This document shows positions 34,600 to 43,494 of a stretch of DNA of 64,000 nucleotides, piece after piece. The notes below the pieces were generated by a model. That model worked only from the letters and a program-made list of their open reading frames with translations. It was not told the DNA's origin and made no database searches. The stretch covers positions 1 to 64,000 of the forward strand of contig DASQGZ010000001.1 in NCBI GenBank assembly GCA_035632315.1. Reading direction: 5' to 3'. Positions within the stretch are counted from its first letter, which is position 1. Each line of letters begins with the position of its first letter. This stretch comes from JAFDZW01 sp035632315 (GTDB lineage Bacteria > Bacteroidota > Ignavibacteria > Palsa-1295). The position numbers and the translations under genes are program-made.

Positions 34600-35775
34600 A
34601 TGGTACAGTACAAATATATTATCGTTGGCGGTGGTATGACAGCCGATGCGGCAGTAAAAGGCATTCGCTCGATCGATACTTCCGGAAGCATTGCTATATT
34701 CACGATGGAGAATGATAAACCATACAATCGTCCTCCATTATCGAAAGCCCTCTGGAAGGGAGGTGACATCAATGATGTTTGGAGAAACACTGCCGAGGAG
34801 AATCTTACTTTTTATCTTGGTACGACTGTCACAGCGATCGACCGTGCAAAACGAACAGTGACAACAACAGCCGGCACGTTCAGTTATGAGAAACTTCTTC
34901 TTGCAACAGGCGGGGCAGTAAGGACATTGCCGTTTCAAGTATCAGGGATAATTTACTACAGAACGCTTGCCGATTACCGTGTGCTTCGTGCGCTTGCAGA
35001 TTCCAAAAACTCGTTTCTTGTCATCGGTGGCGGATTTATCGGCACTGAGGTGGCAGCAGCTCTGACGCTTACAGGCAAACAAGTAACAATGATCTTCCCT
35101 GAGGGGAGTATCGGAGAACGGAATTATCCCAAAGATCTCAGTAACTTTATCACAGAATATTATTCGTCGAAGGGTGTGATCGTTCATGCGAACGAATCAA
35201 TTACTGACATCTCTCGGTCTGGAGATGACTATATTGTTACGACAAAGGGCGGTAAGATAATGCGCTTTGATGGAATAATCGCAGGCATCGGTATCTTGCC
35301 GAATACATCGCTTGCTTCTGAGGCAGGGCTTTCTGTGGATAACGGAATCGTCGTCGATGAATTCTGTCGTACGAGCGATCAGAGCATCTACGCCGCAGGT
35401 GATGTTGCAAATTTCTTTAATCCACATCAGGATAAACGCATTCGCATCGAACACGAAGATAATGCGAATTCGATGGGTGAGATGGCAGGAAAAAATATGG
35501 CCGGTGCTAACGAAAAATATAATTACCTTCCTGCCTTTTATTCCGATCTGTTCGATCTTGGTTATGAAGCTGTCGGCGAACTCGATGCGCGGCACGAGAT
35601 CGTTTCCGATTGGAAGGACAAATTTCGTGAAGGTGTCATTTATTACTTTGAAAATCGCCGTATAAAAGGAGTATTACTCTGGAATGTTTGGGGGCAGGTC
35701 GAGGCAGCCCGAAATTTGATCGGGTCGCATACGCAATATGCCGACGCGGAAGTAAAAGGACTCATTCAGCAATAA
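34600..35775 (+). CDS. AIF-like NAD(P)/FAD-dependent oxidoreductase
   Basis: 391 residues from the ATG at 34600, chosen because AGGAG lies 9 bases before it (an in-frame ATG at 34579 has no RBS). Two Rossmann motifs: IIVGGGMTADAAV for FAD and LVIGGGFIGTEVAAALT for NAD(P). Other landmarks are ENDKPYNRPPLSKALW, GIGILPNTSLA and YAAGDVANF. The C-terminal domain (YYFENRRIKGVLLWNVWGQV) is the type found in apoptosis-inducing factor and ferredoxin reductases. It probably reduces a ferredoxin or cytochrome partner. Co-directional with the preceding cytochrome-like gene. Confidence 0.9.
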   Translation: MVQYKYIIVGGGMTADAAVKGIRSIDTSGSIAIFTMENDKPYNRPPLSKALWKGGDINDVWRNTAEENLTFYLGTTVTAIDRAKRTVTTTAGTFSYEKLLLATGGAVRTLPFQVSGIIYYRTLADYRVLRALADSKNSFLVIGGGFIGTEVAAALTLTGKQVTMIFPEGSIGERNYPKDLSNFITEYYSSKGVIVHANESITDISRSGDDYIVTTKGGKIMRFDGIIAGIGILPNTSLASEAGLSVDNGIVVDEFCRTSDQSIYAAGDVANFFNPHQDKRIRIEHEDNANSMGEMAGKNMAGANEKYNYLPAFYSDLFDLGYEAVGELDARHEIVSDWKDKFREGVIYYFENRRIKGVLLWNVWGQVEAARNLIGSHTQYADAEVKGLIQQ

Positions 35776-35810
35776 GTGGAATGATCCAGCACATCCAGCA
35801 ATATCCAAAA

Positions 35811-35904
35811 TTGTCATTCTGAGGCGTCAGCCGGAGAATCTGAGAGTTCGGCATGCCTAAATGTTCAGATTTTTCCTTCCGCTTCGCTCCACTCAGAATG
35901 ACAA
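35811..35904. repeat. Interspersed palindromic repeat, copy A
   Basis: TTGTCATTCTGAG (35811-35823) and CTCAGAATGACAA (35892-35904) are perfect 13-bp inverted arms, with inner AGAATCTGA/TCAGATTTT pairing. It is one of several members of a GTCATTCYGAG-type palindromic family in this window. It lies in a 281-base gap with no ORF between the AIF-like gene and the large secreted protein gene. Confidence 0.85.
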
Positions 35905-36056
35905 ATTGAGTTTTATTAGGTTTAATGCCAGATTTTTTGAAACAAGCTGGTTAGCCGCGTGTCGTTGTCTTGGGAGATTATATTTCGTAGAGTTGTAGAA
36001 CTAATTTCCCTGAAAGGATAGTTTACTGTGTTCCCCATTTTTTCCCAGATAAAGTT

Positions 36057-39000
36057 ATGAAACGTTGTGTCGCATTATTAATCTTATTGCAATTATTTTC
36101 TGTAGAAGTAATTGCTCAAACGGGCATTCCGAGCGAAGGCAGAGAGTATTACATTGGTATTCTGACACCTTCGATGCAATTTCAAAGTTCGACCCTTTCC
36201 GGTTGGACACCATTCTATAATACATATCTCTACCTGACGCCCGCTGCCGATGCTACAGTCACGATGACCTACTTCGACCAGAGTGGCAGCGAGGTCAGCT
36301 CGAATAATATAAAGGTCAAAGCAAAGATTACGACGCAAATTGCTCTGGATCTGACGAAATTTCAGAAGTCGAATCTCAATAGCGAGTCAGGACTTTTTAG
36401 CACGTGCCACTTAATGTGCACTGCTCCGATCTCGGTACAATTTGTGAGTACAGGCTCTTGTTCTGGCGGCTCATATCTTGCACTCCCGATTCAATGCTAT
36501 GGGAAACATTATGTTGTCCAAAGTTATAACGATAACCCCGGCGGCATCGGTGGTTACCTTAATACACAGTCATCGCGAGGGTGTTTCCAGATAATTGCCG
36601 CTCACGATGCAACTCAGATCAGTATCACACCCTCGACGACCACGGCCGGCGGGCATACCGGTGCCATCAGTGGAGCAGGGGCCAATGGTACCGCTCAGCC
36701 GTTTTCCGTCGCACTTAATCGAGGCGAAATTTATACTGTTTATAGCGCTGGAACCGACGGATCGAATGACATTACCGGAACAACGATTGATGCTGATAAG
36801 CCCATCGGTGTTCTTTCTGGGCATGAGAACGCATTTACTGTTCAGAGCTCTGTTCCATCGGGGACTGAAGGCCGCGACTATATGGTTGAGCAGTTGTTTC
36901 CCGTTGAATGCTGGGATAGCACCGGATATTATACCGTTCCGTTCATTAACTCAGGCGGCGGGACAAACATCGGAGGCGCCGGTGATGAAGTACGTGCAGT
37001 CACTGAGCCCGGCAATGGTAATTCGTTAGTATATACGATCGGTACGTCATCGACCGTTGTACCTCCGTTTAAGTATGGCTCTTTTGCTCAGGCAAATGTT
37101 ACACGTCCCGTTTCATTCCAAGATCAAAATGGTAAGCCGTTCGGAGTGATGTTCTATGACCAGCGCAGCCAAGGCACGTCGGATCCGTACCCCGCACCGA
37201 GCATGGTCAGTATCATTCCCCGTTCTCGTTGGAAAAGTGAATACTACTTCAATGTTCCGAACTATAAATATGACTCGTACGATCGATACCTCTATATTGT
37301 GTATCCGAAAGCAGATTTCAATGCACAAAAGATACTGATGGGAGCAGCCGGCGTTGCTCCGTCGCCTATTAATAGTTCGGTTGTGATCAAAGCACAATCC
37401 CCGGTCCCGGGTGATGACTCACTAGGAGCAATCGCAGCGTTGTTACCGAACGTCAATTCATTTTATATTCTCGATGCAGCGGTGTCACCCACTGATCCCA
37501 AAAAGCATTCGACGCTTGCTGCATATTATACAGCAACATTTTCAAAGAACAGAGGCTTTGGCTTTGGACATGATTTCTTCTCTGCGAATGATTATTCTGA
37601 ATATGGCAACCCGCTTGGTATCAACTATGGCGAGTTTGGCACGATCAAACCAAAGCTGGCAGCCTCGGAGGTCAACCAGTGTGGGAAATGGATCGTCTCC
37701 GTTCATGATACCGGCGATGCCAATACCGGCATTCGTTACGTTGAGATCGTCAATTATCCGAAGAATTCTTATGTAACGCCGATCACTCCTTCGGTCAATG
37801 CTCGGTTCGATCCTTCGGTTGACTCTGTCAATAAAGGGGAGATCGTTCTTCCCGGAACCGATAAAGAATATTCGTTCACGGTCGAGCCTGTTAATCCGGC
37901 TGATCCGATGACGGCAGTGATCGAAGTGTACGATAATTCCGGCACGTCGTTGCTCGTCAATCTTACCGCTGCTCCGTCAACAACGCTTTCTGCCAGCGGC
38001 GGACTGACACAAATGACGCAGAAGACAACATTCTCGTACGCATCGACTCAAGTTGGTACGTCGAATTGTGGCGCGATCGTCATCACCAATCCCTCCGGGA
38101 CCGGTGCGCGTGATTTTACGATCAACGGTCTTGCGATCAAAGGAGATTCAGCAATGAAATTTCAATCCGCGATCACGACGCCGACGGCTGTCAAACCGGG
38201 GACGAATTTATCGCTGAATATCTGCTTCTCGCCTCGCGATACTTCTTCCTTAACTGATACCGTCATTCTTACCGGTGAATGCGGAAATCTGTTCAAGTAT
38301 ATCATTCAAGGCAAGGGCGCTTCGGGTCTTATCAATGCAACTGACTATACATTTGCAGAGACAGCGCAGGGGGATAAAACATGCGTGACGGGTGCGATCA
38401 AGAATACCGGCTCCCTGCCGTTCATCTTGCAAGGTGCAACGCTCAGCGACTCGTCAAACTTCTCGATTGATGCCGCCTTTCTTTCGACACTTCCCGTGAC
38501 GATCAGTCCCGGCGATTCGATCACTGCAACAGTCTGTTTTAATCCGACGGATAAAGATTCGCATACCGGGACGCTGACGTGGAAGACGAACATTCCACAC
38601 ACGTTAGATTCACGGATGAAGAGTGTCTCGATCCTCAACGGGAAGGGCTACAATGCGGGAGTCGTGTGGTCTCCGTCCCCGACAACGATGTCGGTCGATA
38701 CAAGCAAGGGACAGACAAACGCCACGACGAGAGTCTATCTTGCTAATCGCGGCACTTCGAAACGCATTATCGTGAATTCGATCTCGATCACCGGCGGTGA
38801 CAGCACCAGCTTTACCATTACAAATGCGTCGTACGGCTTGCCGATCACCTTCCCATTCACGCTGAATACGCAGGATAGCTTCTGGGTCGATGTTCAATTC
38901 AAGCCGGACACTACAAAAGGATACGCGCCTCGCAATTCATACATCAATTCGACGTACACACTCGAAGGCTCAACGCTCGGCCAGTTCGTCATCTCGCCGC

Positions 39001-39296
39001 TCGTCGGTAATTTCTTCGGATCTGCCGGCGTTGCTGCCACAACCGAACAACCGGCGTTCGAGGCAAATCTCTATGGCACACGTTTAGTGATGTTCATGCC
39101 AAGCGGCGTGGGCAGTACCGTTGATTGCTCGGTGTTCGATCTGCTCGGCAGAAAAGTCGGCGGCGAAAATAATCTTGATGTCATCGAAGGCTCCGGTGTC
39201 GGACTCACAGTCGGAAATCTTCCGACCGGCGTGTATATCGTCCGCATTTCATCCGGCGGAAAACAATGGAGTACGAAAATAATGAGCTTCGAATAA
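36057..39296 (+). CDS. Large secreted protein: IgGFc-binding-like N-terminus, HYDIN/ASH-like domains, type IX sorting domain
   Basis: 1079 residues. Signal peptide KRCVALLILLQLFSVEVIAQ. Residues about 25-500 resemble the IgGFc-binding-protein N-terminal domain (YYIGILTPS, FSTCHLMCTAPISVQFVST, ALPIQCYGKHYVVQSYN, GTTIDADKPIGVLSGHENAF, VEQLFPVECWDSTGYYTVPF). Residues about 650-1000 contain two to three choice-of-anchor/ASH-type beta-sandwiches (NLSLNICFSPRDTSSLTDTV, SITATVCFNPTDKDSHTGTL). The end (SVFDLLGRKVG, LPTGVYIVRISSG) is a sorting domain. Paired cysteines suggest disulfides. A surface adhesin or structural role is likely; no partner is known. Confidence 0.87.
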   Translation: MKRCVALLILLQLFSVEVIAQTGIPSEGREYYIGILTPSMQFQSSTLSGWTPFYNTYLYLTPAADATVTMTYFDQSGSEVSSNNIKVKAKITTQIALDLTKFQKSNLNSESGLFSTCHLMCTAPISVQFVSTGSCSGGSYLALPIQCYGKHYVVQSYNDNPGGIGGYLNTQSSRGCFQIIAAHDATQISITPSTTTAGGHTGAISGAGANGTAQPFSVALNRGEIYTVYSAGTDGSNDITGTTIDADKPIGVLSGHENAFTVQSSVPSGTEGRDYMVEQLFPVECWDSTGYYTVPFINSGGGTNIGGAGDEVRAVTEPGNGNSLVYTIGTSSTVVPPFKYGSFAQANVTRPVSFQDQNGKPFGVMFYDQRSQGTSDPYPAPSMVSIIPRSRWKSEYYFNVPNYKYDSYDRYLYIVYPKADFNAQKILMGAAGVAPSPINSSVVIKAQSPVPGDDSLGAIAALLPNVNSFYILDAAVSPTDPKKHSTLAAYYTATFSKNRGFGFGHDFFSANDYSEYGNPLGINYGEFGTIKPKLAASEVNQCGKWIVSVHDTGDANTGIRYVEIVNYPKNSYVTPITPSVNARFDPSVDSVNKGEIVLPGTDKEYSFTVEPVNPADPMTAVIEVYDNSGTSLLVNLTAAPSTTLSASGGLTQMTQKTTFSYASTQVGTSNCGAIVITNPSGTGARDFTINGLAIKGDSAMKFQSAITTPTAVKPGTNLSLNICFSPRDTSSLTDTVILTGECGNLFKYIIQGKGASGLINATDYTFAETAQGDKTCVTGAIKNTGSLPFILQGATLSDSSNFSIDAAFLSTLPVTISPGDSITATVCFNPTDKDSHTGTLTWKTNIPHTLDSRMKSVSILNGKGYNAGVVWSPSPTTMSVDTSKGQTNATTRVYLANRGTSKRIIVNSISITGGDSTSFTITNASYGLPITFPFTLNTQDSFWVDVQFKPDTTKGYAPRNSYINSTYTLEGSTLGQFVISPLVGNFFGSAGVAATTEQPAFEANLYGTRLVMFMPSGVGSTVDCSVFDLLGRKVGGENNLDVIEGSGVGLTVGNLPTGVYIVRISSGGKQWSTKIMSFE

Positions 39297-39325
39297 CTCG
39301 CTCGCAGATAATTTATGATTCGAAG

Positions 39326-39358
39326 AATCCCTTGAAGAATCTTCTTCAGGGGATTTTT
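39326..39358 (+). terminator. Rho-independent terminator
   Basis: A 13-bp stem (39326-39338 with 39343-39355, one G-T wobble) with a 4-base loop ends in TTTTT. It is 30 bases after the stop of the 1079-residue secreted protein. Confidence 0.85.
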
Positions 39359-39370
39359 ATTTATATTCTC

Positions 39371-39504
39371 TGTCATTCCGAACACAACGAAATGAAGTAA
39401 GGAATCTATTCGATAAAAATTATTCCTTATTGAAATTCCGTTTAATGCGGTCTCTTCTTATTTAATAGATTCCTCATTCCGTCTTACTCCATTTAGCAAT
39501 GACA
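39371..39504. repeat. Interspersed palindromic repeat, copy B
   Basis: Outer arms TGTCATT (39371-39377) and AATGACA (39498-39504). Inner arms GGAATCTATT (39401-39410) and AATAGATTCC (39464-39473) are perfect. Same family as copies A and E, with a longer centre. It lies between a terminator and the 3' end of the acyl-CoA dehydrogenase gene. Confidence 0.8.
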
Positions 39505-39511
39505 CCAAAGA

Positions 39512-40681
39512 TCATTCAAATGCGGAAATTCCCGTGATCTCCATCCCGAGCACGAGCGTATGTACATCGTGCGTGCCTTCGTAGGTATTGACCGACTCCA
39601 AATTTGCCATGTGCCGCATAATGGGATATTCTCCGAGGATTCCATTCGCGCCGTGAATGTCGCGGGCGACTCGCGCAACATCGAGCGCCATTGCAACGTT
39701 ATTTCGCTTCGCCATCGAGACCTGCGCGGGCTTCATCGTGCCGTCGTTTTTTAATTGACCGAGACGAAGCGAGAGAAGCTGCGCTTTCGTGATCTCAGTC
39801 AACATTATCGCAAGTTTTTGCTGAACAAGCTGGAAGGCGCCGATCGGTTTGCCGAACTGGATTCTCGACTTCGCATATTCGACCGAACTTTCGTAACAGG
39901 CGATCGCTGCGCCGATCGCTCCCCATGAGATTCCGTAACGGGCTTGCGTCAAACAACCTAGTGGTCCTTTCAAACCTTGTACGTTCGGCAGCATATTTTC
40001 ATCCGGCACAAAAACATCCTGAAAAACCAGTTCGCTTGTGATGCTCGCGCGAAGTGAATATTTGCCTTTCATTTCCGGCGCAGAAAAACCTTTCATTCCT
40101 TTCTCGACAAGAAAACCTCTGATGGATTTCGGATCGTCCGAATCCACTTTCGCCCAAACGACGGCAACGTCCGAGATCGTCCCGTTGGTGATCCACATCT
40201 TCGCGCCGTTCAAAATATATCCGCCATCGACTTTTTTCGCTCGCGTGACCATCCCCGACGGATTCGAGCCGTAATCCGGCTCCGTCAAGCCGAAACAGCC
40301 GATCGCTTCGGCGCTTGCAAGTTGCGGCAGCCACTTCATTCGTTGCTCTTCCGTGCCATACGCATAGATCGGATACATCACGAGTGACGATTGCACGCTC
40401 GCGAACGATCTGATGGACGAATCGCCGCGTTCGAGCTCCTGATTGATCAGGCCGTAGGAGATATTATCAAGCCCCGCACAGCCGTATTTTTCCGGCAGCG
40501 TCGGTCCGAGAATGCCAAGCGCGCCGATCTTCGGAATAAGATCGAGCGGAAATGTCATCGCCTGGTTATGTTTCTCGATGACGGGCAGCACCTCCGCTTG
40601 AACGAAATTGCGGACGGTATCGCGGATCATTCGCTGATCTTCGGAGAGCAAAGAAGAAATATCATAAAAATCGGTCAGCAT
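39512..40681 (-). CDS. Glutaryl-CoA dehydrogenase-like acyl-CoA dehydrogenase
   Basis: 389 residues. The sequence matches the glutaryl-CoA dehydrogenase branch: IRSFASVQSSLVMYPIYAYG, EAIGCFGLTEPDYGSNPSGM, GYILNGAKMWITNGTISDV, QARYGISWGAIGAAIACYE, RIQFGKPIGAFQLVQQKLA and the catalytic Glu in NTYEGTHDVHTLVLG. The enzyme uses FAD to oxidise and decarboxylate glutaryl-CoA to crotonyl-CoA in lysine and tryptophan breakdown, passing electrons to ETF. Full length. No lysine-pathway neighbours; an enoyl-CoA hydratase lies 14 kb away. Confidence 0.92.
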   Translation of the reverse strand: MLTDFYDISSLLSEDQRMIRDTVRNFVQAEVLPVIEKHNQAMTFPLDLIPKIGALGILGPTLPEKYGCAGLDNISYGLINQELERGDSSIRSFASVQSSLVMYPIYAYGTEEQRMKWLPQLASAEAIGCFGLTEPDYGSNPSGMVTRAKKVDGGYILNGAKMWITNGTISDVAVVWAKVDSDDPKSIRGFLVEKGMKGFSAPEMKGKYSLRASITSELVFQDVFVPDENMLPNVQGLKGPLGCLTQARYGISWGAIGAAIACYESSVEYAKSRIQFGKPIGAFQLVQQKLAIMLTEITKAQLLSLRLGQLKNDGTMKPAQVSMAKRNNVAMALDVARVARDIHGANGILGEYPIMRHMANLESVNTYEGTHDVHTLVLGMEITGISAFE

Positions 40682-40750
40682 TCTCTATTATGATTTATGA
40701 GCTTCTCACAAACACACCCAGAACTCCTTTTGTCTAAGAAAAGTAGGACG

Positions 40751-40873
40751 GTCATTCCCGAGGCGTCGCCCTTCGTCATTCCGAGCGAAGCGAAGCGGAG
40801 AGAGGAATCTATAAAATGATTTGCCTTTGGTATTCCTATTGGATGGATCCCTCGCCTGACGGCTCCAAATGAC
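40751..40873. repeat. Interspersed palindromic repeat, copy C (complex)
   Basis: Two consecutive left-arm starts (GTCATTCCCGAG at 40751 and GTCATTCCGAG at 40775) are followed by a GAGGAATCTATAAAATGATT core and a degenerate right arm ending AATGAC at 40868-40873. The core is a direct match to copy D. It lies upstream of the glutaryl-CoA dehydrogenase gene. Confidence 0.7.
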
Positions 40874-40961
40874 AACCTCATGAAAGCCCAACATTGGTCT
40901 GTAACTCCCTTATTTCTCATCATAAGTGGTATACCCCCCACACATTCTCTCCTAAAACAAC

Positions 40962-40983
40962 AGAGCCGGCTTGCGCCGGCTCT
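40962..40983. repeat. Perfect GC-rich hairpin without T-run
   Basis: AGAGCCGGC (40962-40970) and GCCGGCTCT (40975-40983) form a 9-bp stem with loop TTGC. The neighbouring bases lack a strong T-run in either direction, so it is probably not a simple terminator. It sits inside the repeat-rich gap 40682-41457. Confidence 0.6.
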
Positions 40984-41002
40984 TGAAAACATTTTGTTGG
41001 AT

Positions 41003-41053
41003 GTCATTCCGAACGGAGTGAGGAATCTATTCAATGATTACCTCTGGCATTCC
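41003..41053. repeat. Interspersed palindromic repeat, copy D (half element)
   Basis: GTCATTCCGAACGGAGTGAGGAATCTATT and the following ATGATTACCTCTGGCATTCC track copy C closely, but no right arm with AATGAC follows within 60 bases. It appears to be a truncated member of the family. (Motif given in two parts; the first covers 41003-41031.). Confidence 0.65.
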
Positions 41054-41141
41054 ACTTACTATCACGGTGCAAAAATACGAACGACTTGACAAAAAGTCAA
41101 GAGGTGCCCATCCTTTTATTTCGCATTCGAGGATTCATGGC

Positions 41142-41428
41142 ATTGGGGCAAGCAAGCCGAGATGGCTGCACGCAACATTACCCTTTCAGGGCTTAGGATT
41201 TTAAACGAACAAAGACCCAGGATTCCGCTTCGCTTCATCCTGGGCTATTGGTACTTCGTGCCTTTGGCACTATCGTTATCGTATTTTTGATCGGTTGCGA
41301 AGCGACCATATTTTAGTCGCGGAGCGACGATGTACTCATAGCCCAGGGTGGAGCGAAGTGAAACCTTGGGTTGATAGACATATTAATTTTCTTCAAGCCC
41401 TGAAAGGGCGATGTACCCATGCCCCAAT
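41142..41428. repeat. Nested imperfect inverted repeat of about 290 bp
   Basis: Four arm pairs face each other in the correct nested order. ATTGGGGCA (41142-41150) pairs with TGCCCCAAT (41420-41428). CCCTTTCAGGGCTT (41181-41194) pairs with AAGCCCTGAAAGGG (41395-41408). A CCAGGATTCCGCTTCGCTTC-type block near 41217-41247 pairs with its degenerate complement near 41339-41372. GCGAAGCGAC near 41296 faces GTCGCGGAGCG near 41318. It has no ORF and no transposase. Its right end overlaps the region upstream of the serine hydrolase start. The layout recalls a non-autonomous palindromic element; what it does is unknown. Confidence 0.7.
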
Positions 41429-41457
41429 CATACGGATACGCATACAAAACAACGAAT

Positions 41458-42735
41458 TTGAAATACGTATTATTTCTTCCACTTCTCGCGATTATCGCCG
41501 CTTGTGCAAGCACACCGCAAAAGCGAAATACCTTAACGGTTAGCCCAGCTGAGTGCATATCAGAGTTTTCGTTTGGCTACAGCGAACCTGAGGCAGAAGG
41601 AATCAACGTTCAACAGTTGGTGAATTTGACTAAGTGGGTGCAGAACAATCCGCAAATTCCAATTCTTTCTTTTATAATCTCTAAAAATGGGAAAGTTGTT
41701 TATGAGATGTTCACTTCCTCACTCACCGGCGATGAATCCCATTATTTAATGTCAGTTACTAAATCGTTCACTTCAAGTCTTGTGGGAGTTGCAATTGACA
41801 GGGGGTATGTAGCAAATGCCGATCAAAACATCGCTGAGCTTCTTCCATCTGATCTTTTTTTGAATACTGCTGATCGAAGTCGATTTTCTTTGCTCACTTT
41901 AAAAGATGTTTTAGGAATGTCGGCTCTGAATGCACCGGTCCCACCTCACGACCCATCTCCGGAAGCAAAGCAGCGGTTTCTGGAATGGTGGGAAAGTAAA
42001 AACCGGGCCCGATACGCTCTTACGCAGCCATTGCTCTCAAACCCGGGAATAGACTTTCTTTATACAGATATCACCCCGACGCTTGCTGCGGCAGTTGTCG
42101 AGTATGCTGCTCACGAGTCACTTTTTGATTTTGCAAACGAAAATCTTTTTGAACCGATGCAATTTGCGAATCAGGAGTGGATGCATGAAGATCCATCCGG
42201 AATTGATAATGGCGCGTATGGATTGCGGCTCCGTCCGATCGACATGCAAAAGTTTGGTAATTTGTTTCTGAATGATGGTTGCTGGAATGGCCAGCAACTC
42301 ATCTCTTCGAAATGGATCAAACAATCTTTCACATCGTGGATTGGAAGTGGAGAAAACACCTATGCACCTGATTACGGCTCGTACTGGTGGAAAAATGTTT
42401 GGGGAAAAGGTTGGACATCGTTTGGTGCCGTTGGATGGAAGGGTCAAAGAATTGAAGTGTTTCCAGAACAAAAGATGGTGGTCACAATGACTGCAATTAT
42501 CAACGATGGTTCAGAAAATAAAGTATTTTCTAATCTAATTCACAAATATATCACTCATTTGATGGAGCCACTTCCAACCGGGAGCAACGTTGCTTTAATC
42601 AAAGCAAAACTAAAAAAAGAACTTGCGGCAGTTCGAACCGCACCTAGTCGAATCGCGCCCGGTACAGAACCCAGAATGATTCCTACCGTATCAAATAAGG
42701 AAAGTCATTCTCCTTTTACCCAAACGATCCAATGA
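41458..42735 (+). CDS. Serine hydrolase lipoprotein, beta-lactamase/class C family
   Basis: 425 residues from the TTG at 41458, which gives the clean lipoprotein signal KYVLFLPLLAIIAAC with lipobox IAAC. An ATG at 41419 is in frame but lies inside the inverted repeat and adds a polar leader. The beta-lactamase-fold motif SxxK is SVTK (Ser99-Lys102), followed later by a tyrosine motif (LYTDITPTL) in the YxN position and a C-terminal SFGAVGWKGQR region where the KTG-like box is expected. Relatives include esterases and D-aminopeptidases, so antibiotic resistance should not be assumed. Base composition is more AT-rich than the housekeeping neighbours, and it sits beside repeats, which hints at acquisition. 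Confidence 0.87.
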   Translation: MKYVLFLPLLAIIAACASTPQKRNTLTVSPAECISEFSFGYSEPEAEGINVQQLVNLTKWVQNNPQIPILSFIISKNGKVVYEMFTSSLTGDESHYLMSVTKSFTSSLVGVAIDRGYVANADQNIAELLPSDLFLNTADRSRFSLLTLKDVLGMSALNAPVPPHDPSPEAKQRFLEWWESKNRARYALTQPLLSNPGIDFLYTDITPTLAAAVVEYAAHESLFDFANENLFEPMQFANQEWMHEDPSGIDNGAYGLRLRPIDMQKFGNLFLNDGCWNGQQLISSKWIKQSFTSWIGSGENTYAPDYGSYWWKNVWGKGWTSFGAVGWKGQRIEVFPEQKMVVTMTAIINDGSENKVFSNLIHKYITHLMEPLPTGSNVALIKAKLKKELAAVRTAPSRIAPGTEPRMIPTVSNKESHSPFTQTIQ

Positions 42736-42893
42736 TCACGCTGAAGAAGTTAAGGTCAATGTTTCATAACTGTCTCGTTTTCTAGTCCCCACCGCACATC
42801 AAGCCTACACTTGAAGTCGCCCCTTAATAAGCTCAGTGCGATTCATAGGATTATTGGAATTTTAGGATGAATCAAACTGTCTCACCCCTCCCA

Positions 42894-42949
42894 TCGGAGT
42901 GATTCCGCCCTATCTGCTGTTTTACTGGGCTGTAACCGCAAGTATTTCA
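42894..42949 (+). repeat. 56-bp direct repeat, left copy, flanking hicBA
   Basis: Identical at 53 of 56 positions to 43495-43550 in the same orientation, beginning TCGGAG and ending AAGTATTTCA. The two copies bracket hicBA at a distance of 601 bases. Both contain an imperfect CGGAGYGATTCCG palindrome. Confidence 0.93.
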
Positions 42950-43001
42950 AGTGTCTGTCTTTTAATGAAACTATTGCCTCTTTCAAAAAGTAATATACAC
43001 T

Positions 43002-43256
43002 ATGATACGTGAATATATTGCTGCCGCGATGCAGAGGGCGAAGTATGAGATACTTGATGAAGATCATTCATACTATGGAGAAATACCCGAATGTCAGGGC
43101 GTGTGGGCGAATGCTCGGACGCTTGAAGAATGCCGCTCGGAGTTAGAATCCGTGTTGGAAGATTGGCTGCTCGTTGGGATTTCATTACATCATACGCTTC
43201 CGGTCATTGACGGTATCGACATCAATAAAGTGTACACCGAGCCTATAGCTGCCTGA
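43002..43256 (+). CDS. hicB: HicB-type antitoxin
   Basis: 84 residues with the partial RNase H-like fold of HicB: KYEILDEDHSYYGEIPECQG, VWANARTLEECRSELESVLE, DWLLVGISLHHTLPVIDG. No C-terminal DNA-binding domain is present, so it is the short type. It neutralises the HicA toxin encoded immediately downstream. The order antitoxin-toxin is the reverse of classical hicA-hicB. The stop overlaps the hicA ATG by one base. Confidence 0.9.
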   Translation: MIREYIAAAMQRAKYEILDEDHSYYGEIPECQGVWANARTLEECRSELESVLEDWLLVGISLHHTLPVIDGIDINKVYTEPIAA

Positions 43257-43474
43257 TGCCAGTGGTTGGTCCGACAAGCAGGAACGACCTGATCTATTAT
43301 TTCAGGAAACTTGGATTTCAAGGACCTCATCCCGGGACGAAGCATTCTATTATGGTCAAGGGGCAGTTGAAAGTTAGAATTCCAAATCCTCATCAAGGCG
43401 ATATTTCTGTCGGGCTCCTTAATAGAATTCTAAAACAAGCGGAGATCGAAAAATCTGTTTGGGAAAAGCTGTAG
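43256..43474 (+). CDS. hicA: HicA-type mRNA interferase toxin
   Basis: 72 residues with the dsRBD-like HicA fold. The catalytic His is in HPGTKHSIMVKGQ, preceded by LIYYFRKLGFQG and followed by VRIPNPHQGDISVGLLNRIL, the typical end of the family. It cleaves mRNA independently of the ribosome when free of HicB. ATG at 43256 overlaps the hicB stop (TGATG). Confidence 0.92.
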   Translation: MPVVGPTSRNDLIYYFRKLGFQGPHPGTKHSIMVKGQLKVRIPNPHQGDISVGLLNRILKQAEIEKSVWEKL

Positions 43475-43494
43475 GTCTGTTTAATGTCGTGCCT

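Noticed and set aside
40962..40983. Rho-independent terminator in the repeat-rich gap
   Set aside because: The stem is perfect but no T-run follows on either strand and no gene ends nearby.
41419..41457. ATG at 41419 as start of the serine hydrolase
   Set aside because: It falls in the arm of the large inverted repeat and adds a polar leader before the lipoprotein signal; the TTG at 41458 gives a textbook signal peptide.
41458..42735. Antibiotic-resistance beta-lactamase
   Set aside because: SxxK is present but the family is dominated by esterases and peptidases, and the second motif is YTD rather than YSN/YAN.
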